64,000 nt of DNA from Entoloma clypeatum (lineage: Eukaryota > Basidiomycota > Agaricomycetes > Agaricales > Entolomataceae): NCBI GenBank assembly GCA_963565915.1, contig OY751492.1:2976001-3040000 (forward strand), given 5' to 3'. Made by a program: the position numbers and the translations under genes. The notes beneath the pieces are model-generated. The model searched no databases. It was not told the DNA's origin and was given only the letters and a program-made list of their open reading frames with translations. Of this stretch, positions 1 through 11,186 are shown one piece after another; the first letter of the stretch is position 1, and each line of letters begins with the position of its first letter.

Positions 1-160
1 AAACCACATCTATTAATATAATAAACTATGTGTAGAGAGACCAAACAAATAGAAGATGGTGGGTGGTTAAGCTACAGTTGAGGACAGTCAAAAACAACAA
101 AAAAATTGAACGATTTTTTTCACCTCCATGCACGGAATTGAAAGTGACTGTGAGATGCTG

Positions 161-541
161 CTAATCCATTGTGTTCCAGAGAGATTTCCACAAGCAGATC
201 TGCAACAGTTGGAGATATTGCTCCAGTCCTTGATTCATGTGCTCCCTCTGTCTGTCAGACTGCAGATGGTAAGTGGTTGTTGCAGCAACCTGGATGCCCA
301 GCAGCCTGTAAAGTTCATGCGTGAACTTGGCAATGAACTGGGCTTTGTGATTGGAGACAATGGCTTCCGGTAGACTGTGCAGCTTCCATACCTGCCAAAC
401 ATACAACTTTGCCAAGCTGAGAGTGGGGAGAGTAGAGTTCATCAGAATGAAGTGTCCCCTTTTTTCAACTGAGTCCACCACAACCATGATTGCATCATAC
501 CCATGGGCTTCTGCCAGGTAATTCAGTAATGAAGTCAACAC
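161..541 (-). pseudogene. Ty3/gypsy integrase core remnant
   Basis: The minus-strand reading shows the integrase core of a chromovirus-type gypsy element. A 'YDAIMVVVDSVEKRGHF' stretch holds the first catalytic Asp. The second catalytic Asp position reads 'IVSNHKAQF', so Asp is replaced by Asn. A 'TTTYHLQSDRQREHMNQ' stretch matches the usual HPQTDGQTE-like motif. Both flanks lose homology and the reading frame is short compared with a full pol of more than 1000 residues, so this is a dead fragment. An identical copy lies at 19390-19770. Confidence 0.8.
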
Positions 542-609
542 TGGTTACAACTTACTGGCCATCATTCTGTTGGGACTGGTAGCAGATGGAGTTGGCTGGG
601 GTGCAGGAC

Positions 610-800
610 ATCAGCAAATCCAGATTTTGGTGGTAGCAAATAGTAGCAAATGGTAGCAAACATCACCAAATTTGTAGTGCCTGATAGTGTCCCATAGTAT
701 GGTAGACAATTGTAGTGCCCTGTAGCATAGTAGTTGAGTATTAATGTAGCATGGTAGAGGGCTGTAGCAACATATAGCAATGTAACACCTTGTAGCATGG
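610..800. repeat. TAGC/GGTAG-rich short repeats
   Basis: The stretch is built from recurring 'gtagcaaatggtagc', 'gtagtgcc' and 'tagcatggtag' words every 10-25 bases. A similar vocabulary (gtgctctgtagcat, gtagtgcc) occurs near 61600. It is probably LTR or non-coding transposon sequence; no gene is visible. Confidence 0.5.
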
Positions 801-1701
801 TAGTTGGCATCAGCAAAATGGGTCTCCACTTTATGTTACATACTTGAAGCTACTTGAAGATTTTTTTGCCTTTGAGCTACTTGGGGAATTCAGCATCAAG
901 TGGTCAAAGTTGATTCAAGTAGGTCATTCAAATAAAAGTAGCATTCATAGTAACATATATATATCATTTAGTGTCAAAGGGGCCATCCTTTGCATCAGTC
1001 CCATGTCACAGCTGACACATCTCTTGGGACCCCTTGCCCCCCTTCTAAACTGAGGGACAGCCATTGGATATGAGGGATGGCCGTTGGGCACGAGGGGCAG
1101 CCTGGGGCGTGAGAGGCAGTCATGGGACATGAGGCTCACAGTTTGTCTTTGCATCTCATGCATGCAGGTCTGTTAATGATGTTATTGTCTTCACATGGTG
1201 GTGGGGCTTACCGTCTGCCGAGCCACCAAGGCATGCACCCAGCCGCCGCGCAACACGCAGGAGGGGGTGTGTCAGAGTTCGAACTGACTTAGACAACTTC
1301 ATGATGACACACAGGCCTTCAGCAATTTTCTATCAAATCATGTGAGTTCATGTTGAACTTTCGTGTCTCTTCTCTTTTCTCCCTCACTCTCTCCTCACAA
1401 CACCGCCAAACATGGCATGCGCCTTGGTGAGCCCTGCACATGTATCACCACATACAAAAGAACTACAATTGCAAGTCAATTATTTGACTATAATTGCAAT
1501 AAATACTCACACAACAGTCGGCTTGATTATTCAATTGCCTATAAATCTGTTTATGGAATATGATTTCAGGGGGAGATCTTCCAATCTCTGATAAACCCTA
1601 AATCAGTATAATCCATATGTTGCCCGAGCCGCAATTATACTTTGCAATGCTCAGATATTATGGGATATCTTTGAGCAATCTAAACATTCTCTATGACACT
1701 T

Positions 1702-1895
1702 AGTGTTTGAAAGTCCGGTCCGGTCTCGTTTTTGACCCCTGAAAAGGGAGGACCAAGGACCAGACCAGTCTCAATTGTGGACGGATGAGGCCAAAAACCG
1801 AACCAGACCGGTGAGAGACCAGTCTGACCAATCTGTTTATTGAGGTCTCATGAGACTGGACTGGTTTAAACCAGTCCAGACTGGTAGTAACTATA
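1702..1895. repeat. Degenerate short interspersed repeat with palindromic core
   Basis: This stretch is dense in ccggtct/agaccgg words and contains a perfect 24-bp palindrome at 1856-1879, centred on tttaaa with the half-site ctggactggttt. A related but inverted copy sits at 4640-4845. Both share the end 'caaacact' (agtgtttg here). The arrangement suggests a short non-autonomous element family. Copies in unit 3 are at 20931-21124. Confidence 0.55.
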
Positions 1896-1984
1896 GTACA
1901 TACATCGTGTAGTTACCTGTACGGCATGTGCGTGCCTATCTAAGTGCGGTGTGCTACACGTGCATCATGTTCCTACCCTGTCCC

Positions 1985-2110
1985 CCAGTCTCCCACGTGA
2001 AGGGCGGCCATTGGGCACGGGCTGTTGGGCATTAGAGGGGGCCGTTGGGCATCAGTCGATGCCGTTGGGTGCTCAAGGGGACTGTTGTGCACGAGGGGCA
2101 ACCGGTTCGG
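1985..2110. repeat. G-rich minisatellite-like repeat
   Basis: About five degenerate copies of a unit like 'gccgttgggcatnagggg' follow one another. A second cluster of the same words lies at 1060-1125. The copies are identical in unit 3 (21214-21339). No credible coding frame is present. Confidence 0.6.
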
Positions 2111-3259
2111 GGGGAAAGTGGCTGGGTGGAGTGAAGGTGGGGGATACTGTAAAAGAGTGTGGGAACATTTGGCTGCCTGTCAAGTTATGTATGGTTTGAC
2201 TTTTGGCAATTGCCAAGAGTGCTTGGCATCAATGCCAAGCGATGCGCGTTGTTGAAACTCGCGCTGTCAATGCCCAATCTATGGCACTACACATCCTAAA
2301 AATAGTTCAAAACCTATGTAGAGAGACTTGGAAGCTAATAGTAAGGATATAAAGAGTCAGATACATAAGCTATGTAGGTAGAGAGTCTGTACTCCAAAAT
2401 GATACATCAAAACACACTGTAAATCGTGATCAACAGTGCATCATGGTTCTCCCAAACACAAAAACAAGTATTTTCTCACTTTCTCCTTTCCACAACCACT
2501 GTGTACTACATGTAATATTTATTTACTATTGAACCATTGTATATGAACCTATTGAGACCATCCAAATAAATGTCAAGGACTCAATAAGGTGAATATGAGC
2601 AAAATTTGTCCAAAACTCTTATTTCAGCTTTGGATTCTCCACATTCAGGAGATCTTATCACATATTTGTTTTTCAAATTTGGTTCATTCCTTGGGGACAT
2701 ATAACACTTTCACTGAAATCTGCACATTTCATTATTTCTATCTTATCTAGACATCCAAAAATAATATAAGGTGTTTCAGAAGGTGAATACATATCTATTG
2801 ATGAGTTCTATCGCTTCCAACTATTATTAGATCTTGAGGAAGGCACTGCGCATGCCTGCGCGATGGATTTTGCGCATTGTTTACTATTATTTGGTTATGA
2901 GCATCGCACCTCTATAACTTACATTCCGTGGCCTAATTTGATGCAATAAATACATATTTGATGATACAGAATGCTCCTACTTAATTGATATAGTAGATGA
3001 CTTTACTTGTTTCTGTGTAGATATAATAACCAGATGTGCGATGTTTTTTGAGTTTGTTTACATGTATTTGACACATTTGATGCACACGTCATGCATGCAT
3101 TTTTTTATTTTTATTTTTTAAAACCTCAATTTATATACCGGCGCCTGATCGCAGTCCAGTCTGTACTAGGTACAAGGGGTAGCCACTACTGCTAAACAGG
3201 GACTGCGGTATGAGTAGCATGGTAGAGTAAGGCCCTCTGGGGACGGCCTATGTGTGTAT

Positions 3260-4031
3260 TGTCATAACCATGCAATTCATACATCCGACACATCCAATGA
3301 CTCCGACGTTTTATCCGGTCCGACATCCGATGATCTTCATAATAGTACTTATTGACATCTCTACTAGTTAACATTCTAATTATGCTGACAAGTAGACATC
3401 TTGATGTTGATTTTGCATTTGCTCCTCTCCGTACTCCGATTGCTCCGATCAGTAACTCTGACATCCACACCTTACCTATAGTAGTTACTGACCCACTTCT
3501 GGTTTACTATAAGTAGTATGAATTCTGTCGTAGTTCCTCAGTTCGAATATTATACGTCACTATACGTTGCCATACGTTCCACCAATCTATTCCTTTGCCT
3601 TTCGTCCTCATCCTCCTTCTCACGTCTCCACCTCCGCACATCCGCTCCGCACATCCGCTCCTCTCACCCTCCGACATCTGCCAATCCGAAATCTAGGACC
3701 ACGTCAAAGAATGGGGCGCAACACATAAGTTGAAGCCAGGTCCTTTCTGCAAGACGTCGGACTTGTCGCATCCGTTCATCCGCTACTCCGCTCCGACTGC
3801 TCCGATGCATCCGACGTTTTCCAACATTGAAAAACACTCTCATCTTTGGAGATCCGACATCTGCCAATCCGAAATCTAGGACCACGTCAAAGAATGGGGC
3901 GCAACACATAAGTTGAAGCCAGGTCCTTTCTGCAAGACGTCGGACTTGTCGCATCCGTTCATCCGCTACTCCGCTCCGACTGCTCCGATGCATCCGACGT
4001 TTTCCAACATTGAAAAACACGCTACGTGACA
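3260..4031. mobile_element. Solo LTR (772 bp) with TGTAT target duplication
   Basis: The element starts TGTCATAACC and ends CTACGTGACA, with TGTCA/TGACA inverted tips. It is flanked by the 5-bp duplication TGTAT at 3255-3259 and 4032-4036. Unit 3 has the empty site (gtgtgtatccgataag near 22481): the offset between units changes by exactly 777 bp, which equals 772 + 5. No internal retroelement coding remains, so I read it as a solo LTR left by LTR-LTR recombination. It holds a 183-bp-period internal duplication at 3671-4020. Confidence 0.82.
3671..4020. repeat. Internal tandem duplication in the solo LTR
   Basis: About 165 bp starting ccgacatctgccaatccg at 3671 recurs at 3854 with a period of 183 bp, separated by a short spacer. 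The two copies are essentially identical, so the duplication is recent. It produces a repeated minus-strand reading that should not be taken for a gene. Confidence 0.85.
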
Positions 4032-4528
4032 TGTATCCGATAAGTTAGGATAGAGATGGACACTGAAACGTCCGTGAAAGGATATTGAAACAGCGTATTG
4101 TAGGTGATGTATTGTATGTAGAAAGTGAAACGAAACGAAAACCAGAAAGAGAGACATACGGGGGTGCTGGCCCATTCCTTATACGTGAAAGAAAGAAGGA
4201 GATTTCAGACGGAGGGGGACAAGAACGTTTGCCACATAATCGTTGGAATCCCATCGACGGCCCATCAGATCAGCGGGAGCGTGACCTTGGACAGGCCGTC
4301 ATGTGCGCATCATCCAACGTCGAAATGACGCATCCACTCATTGCTGACCTTGCAATGAGGGGCACACATGCTGAAAAGGTTAAAATATATTTATAGATTT
4401 TATTGAAAGCCTGTCTACATGTGATCGAGGCACACGCACATGCCATTTGATAAAATGTATTTTTCTTTTGCCTATCTTGGAAGTGGAAAAGTCGGGATGT
4501 AGAGTCAGTGTGAGCCACAAATTCAAAT

Positions 4529-4612
4529 GGTCTGGTGGCTCAGTTGGTTGAGTTGTCAAAATAATTTTCTGTACTATAGAGGTCTTGAGTTCAAGTCCTG
4601 CAAGTGGCACAT
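4529..4612 (+). mobile_element. tRNA-derived SINE head with Pol III A and B boxes
   Basis: An exact A-box consensus TGGCTCAGTTGG lies at 4536-4547 and a B-box-like GAGTTCAAGTCC at 4587-4598, about 40 nt apart. The spacing fits an internal RNA polymerase III promoter. The segment cannot be folded by eye into a proper acceptor stem and anticodon arm, so it is more likely a tRNA-derived SINE head than a working tRNA. The ccggtct-rich repeat at 4640 follows directly and may be its body. Confidence 0.6.
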
Positions 4613-4639
4613 ATTTTGCACGTCTCTTTCCTCGTGTCG

Positions 4640-4845
4640 TCCTGTCCAAAACACTGGTTTAAACCAGTTCAGAACCGGTCTTTGGCCGGTCTTTCAAATC
4701 CCAAATTCAGAGGGAAAGGAGGACTAGTCGTGATCCGAAACCTTAAAAACCGAGACCGCGGTCTGGTCTCAAACCGGTCTTTTCGGGTCCGGTTTGGGTC
4801 TGGTTTCCAGTCTTCAAGACTGGACATCCAAACACTAATGACGCT
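4640..4845. repeat. Inverted relative of the 1702-1895 repeat
   Basis: The stretch begins cactggtttaaaccagt, continues with several ccggtct/aaaccggtc words and ends ccaaacact. It matches the reverse complement of the repeat at 1702-1895 in order of motifs but is diverged. The unit 3 copy is at 23092-23297. Confidence 0.5.
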
Positions 4846-6073
4846 AAACTGGACTCTACTCTGGAATAGAGAATAAACTACCACAGTGGATTTGAACCTG
4901 AACAGTTCATCCACACCCTGAGTCTGGAGTACTACACTCGACTCAGATGATATTATCTATAAGTGCGCCTTTGTGCTGCCATGATAATATTACATACTCA
5001 AGATTGATGGCATGTCTGCCTCATCAATGGTTGTTAGCAGTCTTCAACACAACTTCCAGAGTATTAATAAGCTATACCAAGCTTATATCATGCCATGCAT
5101 GATCCCATCAATTGGTTTAAATGACTATTTGAACAATATAGATAAAGTCTAACAAACTCTTCTCTTTATCTTAAATGAGTTGCATCTACCTGACTTATTG
5201 ATGGCCTGCTTGCCGATCTATACATTGTAATATCAAAATGTCAACCATTGATCCAGTCCGGAATGACAATAAACTAACACATGGTTTGCTGATGCAATCA
5301 GACTAAACATGTGACTCAGCATGGTCTGTGCAAGATAGGCAAAGCCTTAAATACACTCCTCAAATTGAGTTTTAGAGCAGGCATCCAATGGCATTCTTTG
5401 TCTACTTCTCCACCGCCTTCTACACCCACTTTGCACATGCAGACCATCTGGCGCATATTGCCTCGACCATCACCACCACTACTGCAGCCTCTGCCGCTGC
5501 TTCTTCATCGCTCTCTGACAGTAACACTGCTACGACCGCCGATGATAAGACATTGAAGAAGAACTAAAGTAGATAGTGGTAGAAGTAAATAATAATTACT
5601 TCAAACTCCTCTTTGAGAACAACTCAAGAGTGCTTGACATGTTGCATGCTATACACACAAGTTGCCTCTGAGTTTGGTGAAGTCCAGAGTTTGCTGAGCT
5701 TGCTCGCAATTACTGACAACACCTATGATGCTCTCAAAACAGTAGCTGCTTCAAGTGCTACACTGGCTGCTCCTAGCGCCATCATGGTTGCATGTTTATC
5801 GCACCATTCTCTCTCTCAAAAGGAACTTTTGATCCTTTTGATGATTCCTTTGATCTCAGACTCTGTTTCTGATGTGAACATATCCATCTAAGATTAATTG
5901 GATATCACGGTCTCTGATTTAGATCTTAAATGACAGTGTATGCTTGTACAACACAGCTAAGACACCCATTTAGTCTGGAGCAAATGAAGTCTCAACTATC
6001 ATCTATAAGTAAAGATTTGAATATCTTCTTAGAACAAGTATTTGATCCTTACAGGATCACACTTGTGGGGGTG
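4846..6073. other. Copia-derived or unassigned sequence upstream of an LTR
   Basis: Short open stretches near 5311-5556 and 5613-5891 on the plus strand show no family I recognise. Because a polypurine tract and an LTR start follow at 6064-6083, this could be the decayed 3' internal part of a copia element. No motif proves it. Confidence 0.3.
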
Positions 6074-6735
6074 TGTTGACATCAGGAAATTGAAGAGGTT
6101 TTGATAAGGCTATATCCTATATGGTGAGGATTACCAGAGATTATCAGATGTTTATAAGAAAATATAATATCTGAGAAAATCCCACTGTCCATTATATAGC
6201 CTTATAACAGAGGCCCTGTTTTCCTGATGGAAACATTCAAATATAGATGTATCAACAGTCAATCACGTGACTATAATCATGTGTTTTACCGTGTGGTTTG
6301 ACCACATGAAGTGTTCTAAACATAGAACAATCTAGACTCGCTCTAGATCTCTGACGTTATCTCAATGACTCAGAATGCTGCGCACCACAGCCTTGTTACT
6401 GTGTACCAGTGATATTCCATAGGGTTCTATCACCTTCTAGCCAATAGTGTTACTTGCTCATTATTGGTCTGTGCACACTCTCATAGGTATAAATACTGCA
6501 TGTAAGTAGTGTAGCATAATAGGCTTTACAAGTTCTACAACTTCCATTATCGCCCACTCTTCTAACAATCTCAACCTCTACACTTCAATGTGAGTATCAT
6601 TAACCAGGCTTTCTCTGCATCTGCAAGGCATGCTGTTCAATAAAAGGTTTTGGAAAAAATCAGGGATAAGGTCTGCCTAAGTGTCTCATGGAGTCTTGAG
6701 ATCTCGACTCAACCCGACTCAACCAGAATATTATA
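6074..6735 (+). mobile_element. Probable copia-type LTR with TATA box and poly(A) signal
   Basis: A polypurine-like tract tgtgggggtg runs directly into TGTTGACATC at 6074, as at the start of a 3' LTR. A TATA box (tataaata) lies at 6488-6495 and an AATAAA signal at 6639-6644, in the order expected for U3-R-U5. The right end is not defined. The unit 3 copy begins at 24526. In unit 2 only the part from 6363 onward survives, at 14388. Confidence 0.45.
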
Positions 6736-7040
6736 GTGGTCTTCTGCCAACCAGTGCCCTTGATGGCACCTCGACACATGAGGTTCAGAGAACTGTTCAA
6801 ACATATTGAAGGCCTAGGATGGACCGGGTAGATACACCTGACTTTGTTGTTGCATTTTCCTCAAGCTAACATACCAATGGTATTTGGACACGAAACAGGT
6901 TTTATATCATTTTATTTGATTTCATCGATCTTGTTGATGTATCATCTCAACGCCAGTTTTTTTTTTCATTGGTGACCACATCATGGAGAGACACATCCTG
7001 ACATTGATAGAATTTTTAATGATATATCCTACCGAGAAAA

Positions 7041-9581
7041 CTACCCCATAATGCTGACTTCAAGGACAGAAGCAAGCCTTGGATTCACCATTTCCACATC
7101 CACATGAACCACAGAATATTCGGGGTGAACAACCTTATTGCCAGATCGCAGTGCTTTCACGAGTTCAGGTTCGACGTGTTCCGATGGCTGCTTTTTGTCT
7201 ATCCAGACAAAAGTCGATTGAACGCTGTACCCAGCTGATTTGATCGGCTCGATCCACGTCGGCCACAACCTAGTGTGGAATTCCTTATCTGATTGTTTAT
7301 GGTTGTGGGATAGCGTGAATTGGATAGGGAACATGGTGGCTTGCTTGGAGGCGCGATCCAACAGCAGTATGACACCATCGACGGCCATGAAATTGTAGGC
7401 AGTGGGAATATAGAGGCGGGTCCCGTGATCACTGGAGAGAAACTCGGCGAAGTTTGGATGCGTCGCGAAAATCGTAGTAGACATTCGGCCAAGCTTTGGG
7501 TGGACAACCTTTAGACCATTGATACCAATGTTGCTAAGGCAAATTTGCTCGGCCAAGAAGCCTCGAACAACAGGATTGGTGGATTGTGAAACCGATATGT
7601 ACCACGAATCTTCCAGGAATGGAGCGTTGTCGTATGTTCGCAATATTGAGACCATGGATTCAAAGGCAGTTCCGCATGTAAACCTTCCAACTCTATTTTC
7701 GTCGACGTAAAAGTATCGCAAATCATACAAGCTTCGGTCATCAATTTGAACTTGATCACCCTGGACGCATGCCTTCATGATTGTGAAATACCTAGCCCGA
7801 AAAAATTGATTTAGATGGAAAGGGAAATAGCAGGATGTATGACCTTTCTTTCCTGAACGAAGACAGGGATGCGATTTTGGTTCTAAAGAATGTCTCGACA
7901 TCCAAGGCGACCTTACGCAGATCGGAAGTATTCCTGAATTCGAGTTCGACGAAGTTGGTGAAGTTGAAAAGGCAGCGTAGCAGAAGCGGAATGCAACCAG
8001 TGAGATATTCAACATGTTGTCGTTGTTCAGCCGACAACAGGGAAATTCGATCGCCATGGTGAGTAAACCACTGATCAGTTTCGTCCTATGGGGCATAAGT
8101 GGTGCATGGAACAACGTGAGCTATCAGCCTACCTTGCTCATCCCTCCAAATATTCGGAAAACCGAAATTCCACTTTGTTTCCTATCAGCTTCTCGATTGG
8201 ATGTTTCGTTGGCTGAAGCGCTGAATACATAACGATGGTTGAACCTCAAGGCGTCAAGCCAGTTTGACGCCTGGACCTTTTTGGCTGTGCGGCTGTCATT
8301 CTCAGCGATCTCCAGAGCGTTCACTTGGTCAACGATGATGTAGAGATCTGAAAGGCTAGACATCAACTCAATCAACTCCTCGATGTCGTGAGGATTTTTT
8401 ATGGTTTCGAGAATAGCCGAGTTGTAGAACGCGAAGTTTAATGCCCCCCACATCGCCTTTGCCGGCTCCAGTTGGAGAGTGGAGCAATCAGGAATATAGA
8501 AGACGCGTTTCCCTTCACGAACAAGGTGGTACACAAGCGCAGCAAGGAGATGCGATTTCCCTGAACCAGACGTCCCATACAGGTATAGGCTTTCGCGTGC
8601 ATCGAGAAAATTCTCATTCTCGACACGCTTTTGCAATTGGCGAAATTGAGACCTCCCCATATATTCAAAGCAGTTGATGCTGTTGATTTTCGTCCTCTCG
8701 AAGCGTGGGGATGGCATTGGGAACAACGAAGGGAAAGGGAGCGTTGTGAATGTCGAAGGGTTGGACAAGTCTAGATCATCCGGCATGGCTTTGATCGCCT
8801 CATGAATTGCGACACAACGGGCCTGTACGTCGGACACACTCCCCACTCTGTTCTGTGTTTCCGATATCTCCCCTACATCCAGCCGACAGTGAATTAGAAG
8901 GTTCGTTATAGGCGGAGGCAGGCTTTACTCGCCTATCTGCTGACGCTTCGCTGACTGACCATCCTCTTCTGTGGGCGGGCGTGAGCGTTTCCGAGAGGCT
9001 AAGAAAAGGCACCAGAATATTAATATGTTATCGAGGGGACATCATTGGGTGAGCAGAAGAGACAGAGATATGCAGAGCATATAGTCGTGTGTTATGGGGA
9101 TAGGAGGGGGGACAACCAAAACAAAAATCTATCAGCAGTGTACAGCCATGGAAAAGCACCGTCACTCACCAATACATACAACAATATGTAAATGATCGAG
9201 GGAAGGTTGGGTTGGAAAAATATAGTCAACGGGACAAGCAGAGCGTAATTTCTCAGCCAGTTGTTCATCGCCGCGGACAGACGCAAGGTCGTCCAGCTTC
9301 ACATCGATGGGATTCGTATCTTTGGGCTAAAAGGGCAGGGAAGTAAGCCATATTGTCTGACATTGCGAATCTTCGATATCACGCACCTTCCAGAGTACTA
9401 GGATATGGGCACCAACGCCAGCTAATGAATCATCTTTTCGTTTCTCTTGGATTTTCTCCTTCAGGTGGCTAACTTTGAAATTCTGATTGTGCCACAATGA
9501 CCCTCCAACATCAATTACAAACGCCTCGGATTCGCCTTCGATGATGCAATGAAGATGAAGGTCGTCATCGCTGAGATCCAT
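7041..9581 (-). CDS. Crinkler-type NTPase-nuclease, copy A (six exons)
   Basis: Six exons (9581-9387, 9326-9170, 8998-8929, 8847-8133, 8085-7844, 7791-7041) with GT-AG introns of 60, 171, 81, 47 and 52 bp give 2130 coding bases, 709 residues. Exon 1 is a ubiquitin-like CRN header starting MDLSDDD and ending with an LWK motif. A basic segment with RKRSRP and AKRQQ (about residues 118-138) looks like a bipartite nuclear localisation signal. A P-loop GTSGSGKSH (about 232-240) and a Walker B LYIIVDQ (about 309) define the NTPase. The C-terminus shows E541, D598 and the PIQFT motif near 616, as in the PD-(D/E)XK-like domain of CR proteins. Start choice: a TATA box lies 185 bp upstream, between this ATG and an upstream in-frame ATG. 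Known role of the family: nucleus-targeted effectors or inter-organism conflict proteins. The target here is unknown. Confidence 0.85.
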
Positions 9582-9762
9582 AGCGGCCTCCGCTTGGTCA
9601 GATGTGGACAACAGAAAGAGTGCGCCGCTTGCTGTGGAGTGCGGGGAAAGGGTGTTGGCGTCCTTGACTGCGAGGTCTGGAGGCTGTGTTGGGTTTGCTG
9701 ATATCGACTGGGACGAACAATGTTTGTGTGCGTCAGCTGGCCTGTGCGCAGTGTTTGGCTTG

Positions 9763-9770
9763 CTTATATA
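9763..9770 (-). promoter_or_regulatory. TATA box of CRN copy A
   Basis: The minus strand reads TATATAAG. It lies about 185 bp upstream of the chosen start codon at 9581 and downstream of the alternative ATG at 9815, which supports the later start. The same box is at 18493-18500 for copy B. Copy C has lost it. Confidence 0.6.
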
Positions 9771-9829
9771 ATGAAGAATGATATTTCTCATTGTTTCCCA
9801 GGCTCCTAAAACCATCCCCTAGTAGGGCA

Positions 9830-10031
9830 AAACCACATCTATTAATATAATATACTACGTGTAGAGAGGCCAAACAAATAGAAGATGGTGGGTGGTTAAG
9901 CTACAGTTGAGGACAGTCAAAAACAACAAAAAAATTGAACGATTTTTTTCACCTCCATGCACGGAATTGAAAGTGACTGTGAGATGCTGCTAATCCATTG
10001 TGTTCCAGAGAGATTTCCACAAGCAGATCTG
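9830..10031. repeat. Tandem unit 2, head fragment
   Basis: These 202 bases match unit positions 1-202 with a few substitutions (for example taatatactacgtg for taataaactatgtg). Homology stops at 10031 inside the gypsy integrase remnant. The head is more diverged than units 1 and 3 are from each other. Confidence 0.9.
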
Positions 10032-11186
10032 TAAAGTGCGATTTACTGTTTAGTGAACCCAAAAATATTGGCCACACCCGAAAAAAAATAGATACCATTA
10101 TGAAAAAAGCGCCAATTGCTTCCTTTTGCTTTACTACTCATCATTCCAATACTGGGACTGTTTTATCAAGTGGATATCCCAGAAATAATTCCTCAAGTTT
10201 GCCATCAAACATGACAAATATTTTTTTGTGTGTGATCTCGACAATGAGAGTTGTGGTCATCCTTCCAAGAAACACAAGCAAAATATTTTGGGGCTGCAAA
10301 ATCAGTCTTCTGCTTCAAAGAAAGCTGATGTAAGGGCGACCTTATGATCCAACAAATCCAAAGTGCTCCGAAGCAGCTCCAACATTGGACAACTTGCAAG
10401 GGAAATCCAAAGAGAAAGTTCTGAGGATTCCAATGCAAGCTGGATAACTATATAGACAATGCAAATTGGAAATATAGGTAAGAATGTTGAAATTTGGGAG
10501 TAGGGATGGAGACATGTGCATGGTGAATAGGGGGGTGCGTGTGGTGATATAAATCGGCATTCTGAGGTTCCGACATACACTCCACAGTGGAGGACAATCA
10601 GAGTGGTCAGAGGTGATAGAAAAGGAAGAAACATAAAGTATAGTAAAGTGTAAATAATGAATGCACCATGACAATACATTGAAAATTGGAGATGGGTCGG
10701 ATGAGGGTCGGATATGTTGGACGAGTATCAGACAGTCGGAAGGGGAATCAGATGGTTGCCCTTACTTTAAGGCATGGCATCTCAACATGCAAGGCAGAAA
10801 TTGCATGAGTCAAAGGCTGCTACAGCAATTTGAGGTGGAGCCCCAGAATGCCAACAATAGAAGTCTCGGACCAGTCGCAGACCATGGACATTCTCCTCCA
10901 TCACCCATGAATTTTTCTCATACCCATATCCATACCCTTTCCACTTCACCAGGAACTGTAATTTGCCTTGTTGTAGTTGGCTATCCAAGATGGCTTCGAC
11001 ATCATATTCCATTTTGTCTCTGACAGCAGTCGGAGGCAGAGGGATTTGGACTTGTCCTTGGAATGGGTCTTCTGGAGCCAACAATAGTTTTACAATGTGA
11101 AACATAGGATGTACTTGACACATTGAAGGGGGTAGTTTGAGTTTGTAGGCATATGTTCCAACTGGTTGGACCACTGGAAACGGGCT
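10032..11186 (-). mobile_element. Ty3/gypsy 3' fragment with chromodomain end of integrase
   Basis: The minus-strand reading from about 11174 shows the integrase C-terminus of a chromovirus: 'GTYAYKLKLPPSMCQVHPMFH' is the GPY/F-SH3-like part and 'LQFLVKWKGYGYGYEKNSW' is a chromodomain, which in this group targets integration to marked chromatin. The frame ends soon after. The rest down to 10032 has no pol homology and may be 3' UTR or LTR. The fragment is joined at about 11187 to the 3' end of the LINE, with both elements on the minus strand. Confidence 0.75.

Larger units (their letters stand above)
1..9829. repeat. Tandem unit 1 (period 9829 bp)
   Basis: Position 1 of the window reappears at 9830 and at 19230, so the period from unit 1 to unit 2 is 9829 bp. 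The unit holds, in order, a gypsy integrase remnant, G-rich short repeats, short degenerate repeats, a tRNA-derived SINE, a copia-like LTR and the CRN gene. The tail of one unit (…accatcccctag) runs straight into the head of the next (tagggcaaaacc). Unit 1 and unit 3 differ by only a few single bases by eye (for example near 1246, 2850 and 9090), so the duplication is recent. Only unit 1 carries the solo LTR at 3260-4031. Confidence 0.93.

Noticed and set aside
3664..4032. 122-residue minus-strand repeat protein
   Set aside because: It is only the reading through the 183-bp duplication of the solo LTR.
4529..4612. Functional tRNA gene
   Set aside because: A and B boxes are good but acceptor, anticodon and T stems do not pair properly by eye.
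9466..9573. Targeted mutagenesis like a diversity-generating retroelement for the variable header window
   Set aside because: The changes are not restricted to one template base and no template repeat or dedicated RT is present. Gene conversion from a paralogue is simpler.
9582..9815. Upstream in-frame ATG at 9815 as the CRN start
   Set aside because: The TATA box lies at 9763-9770, downstream of that ATG, and the extra residues do not look like a CRN header.
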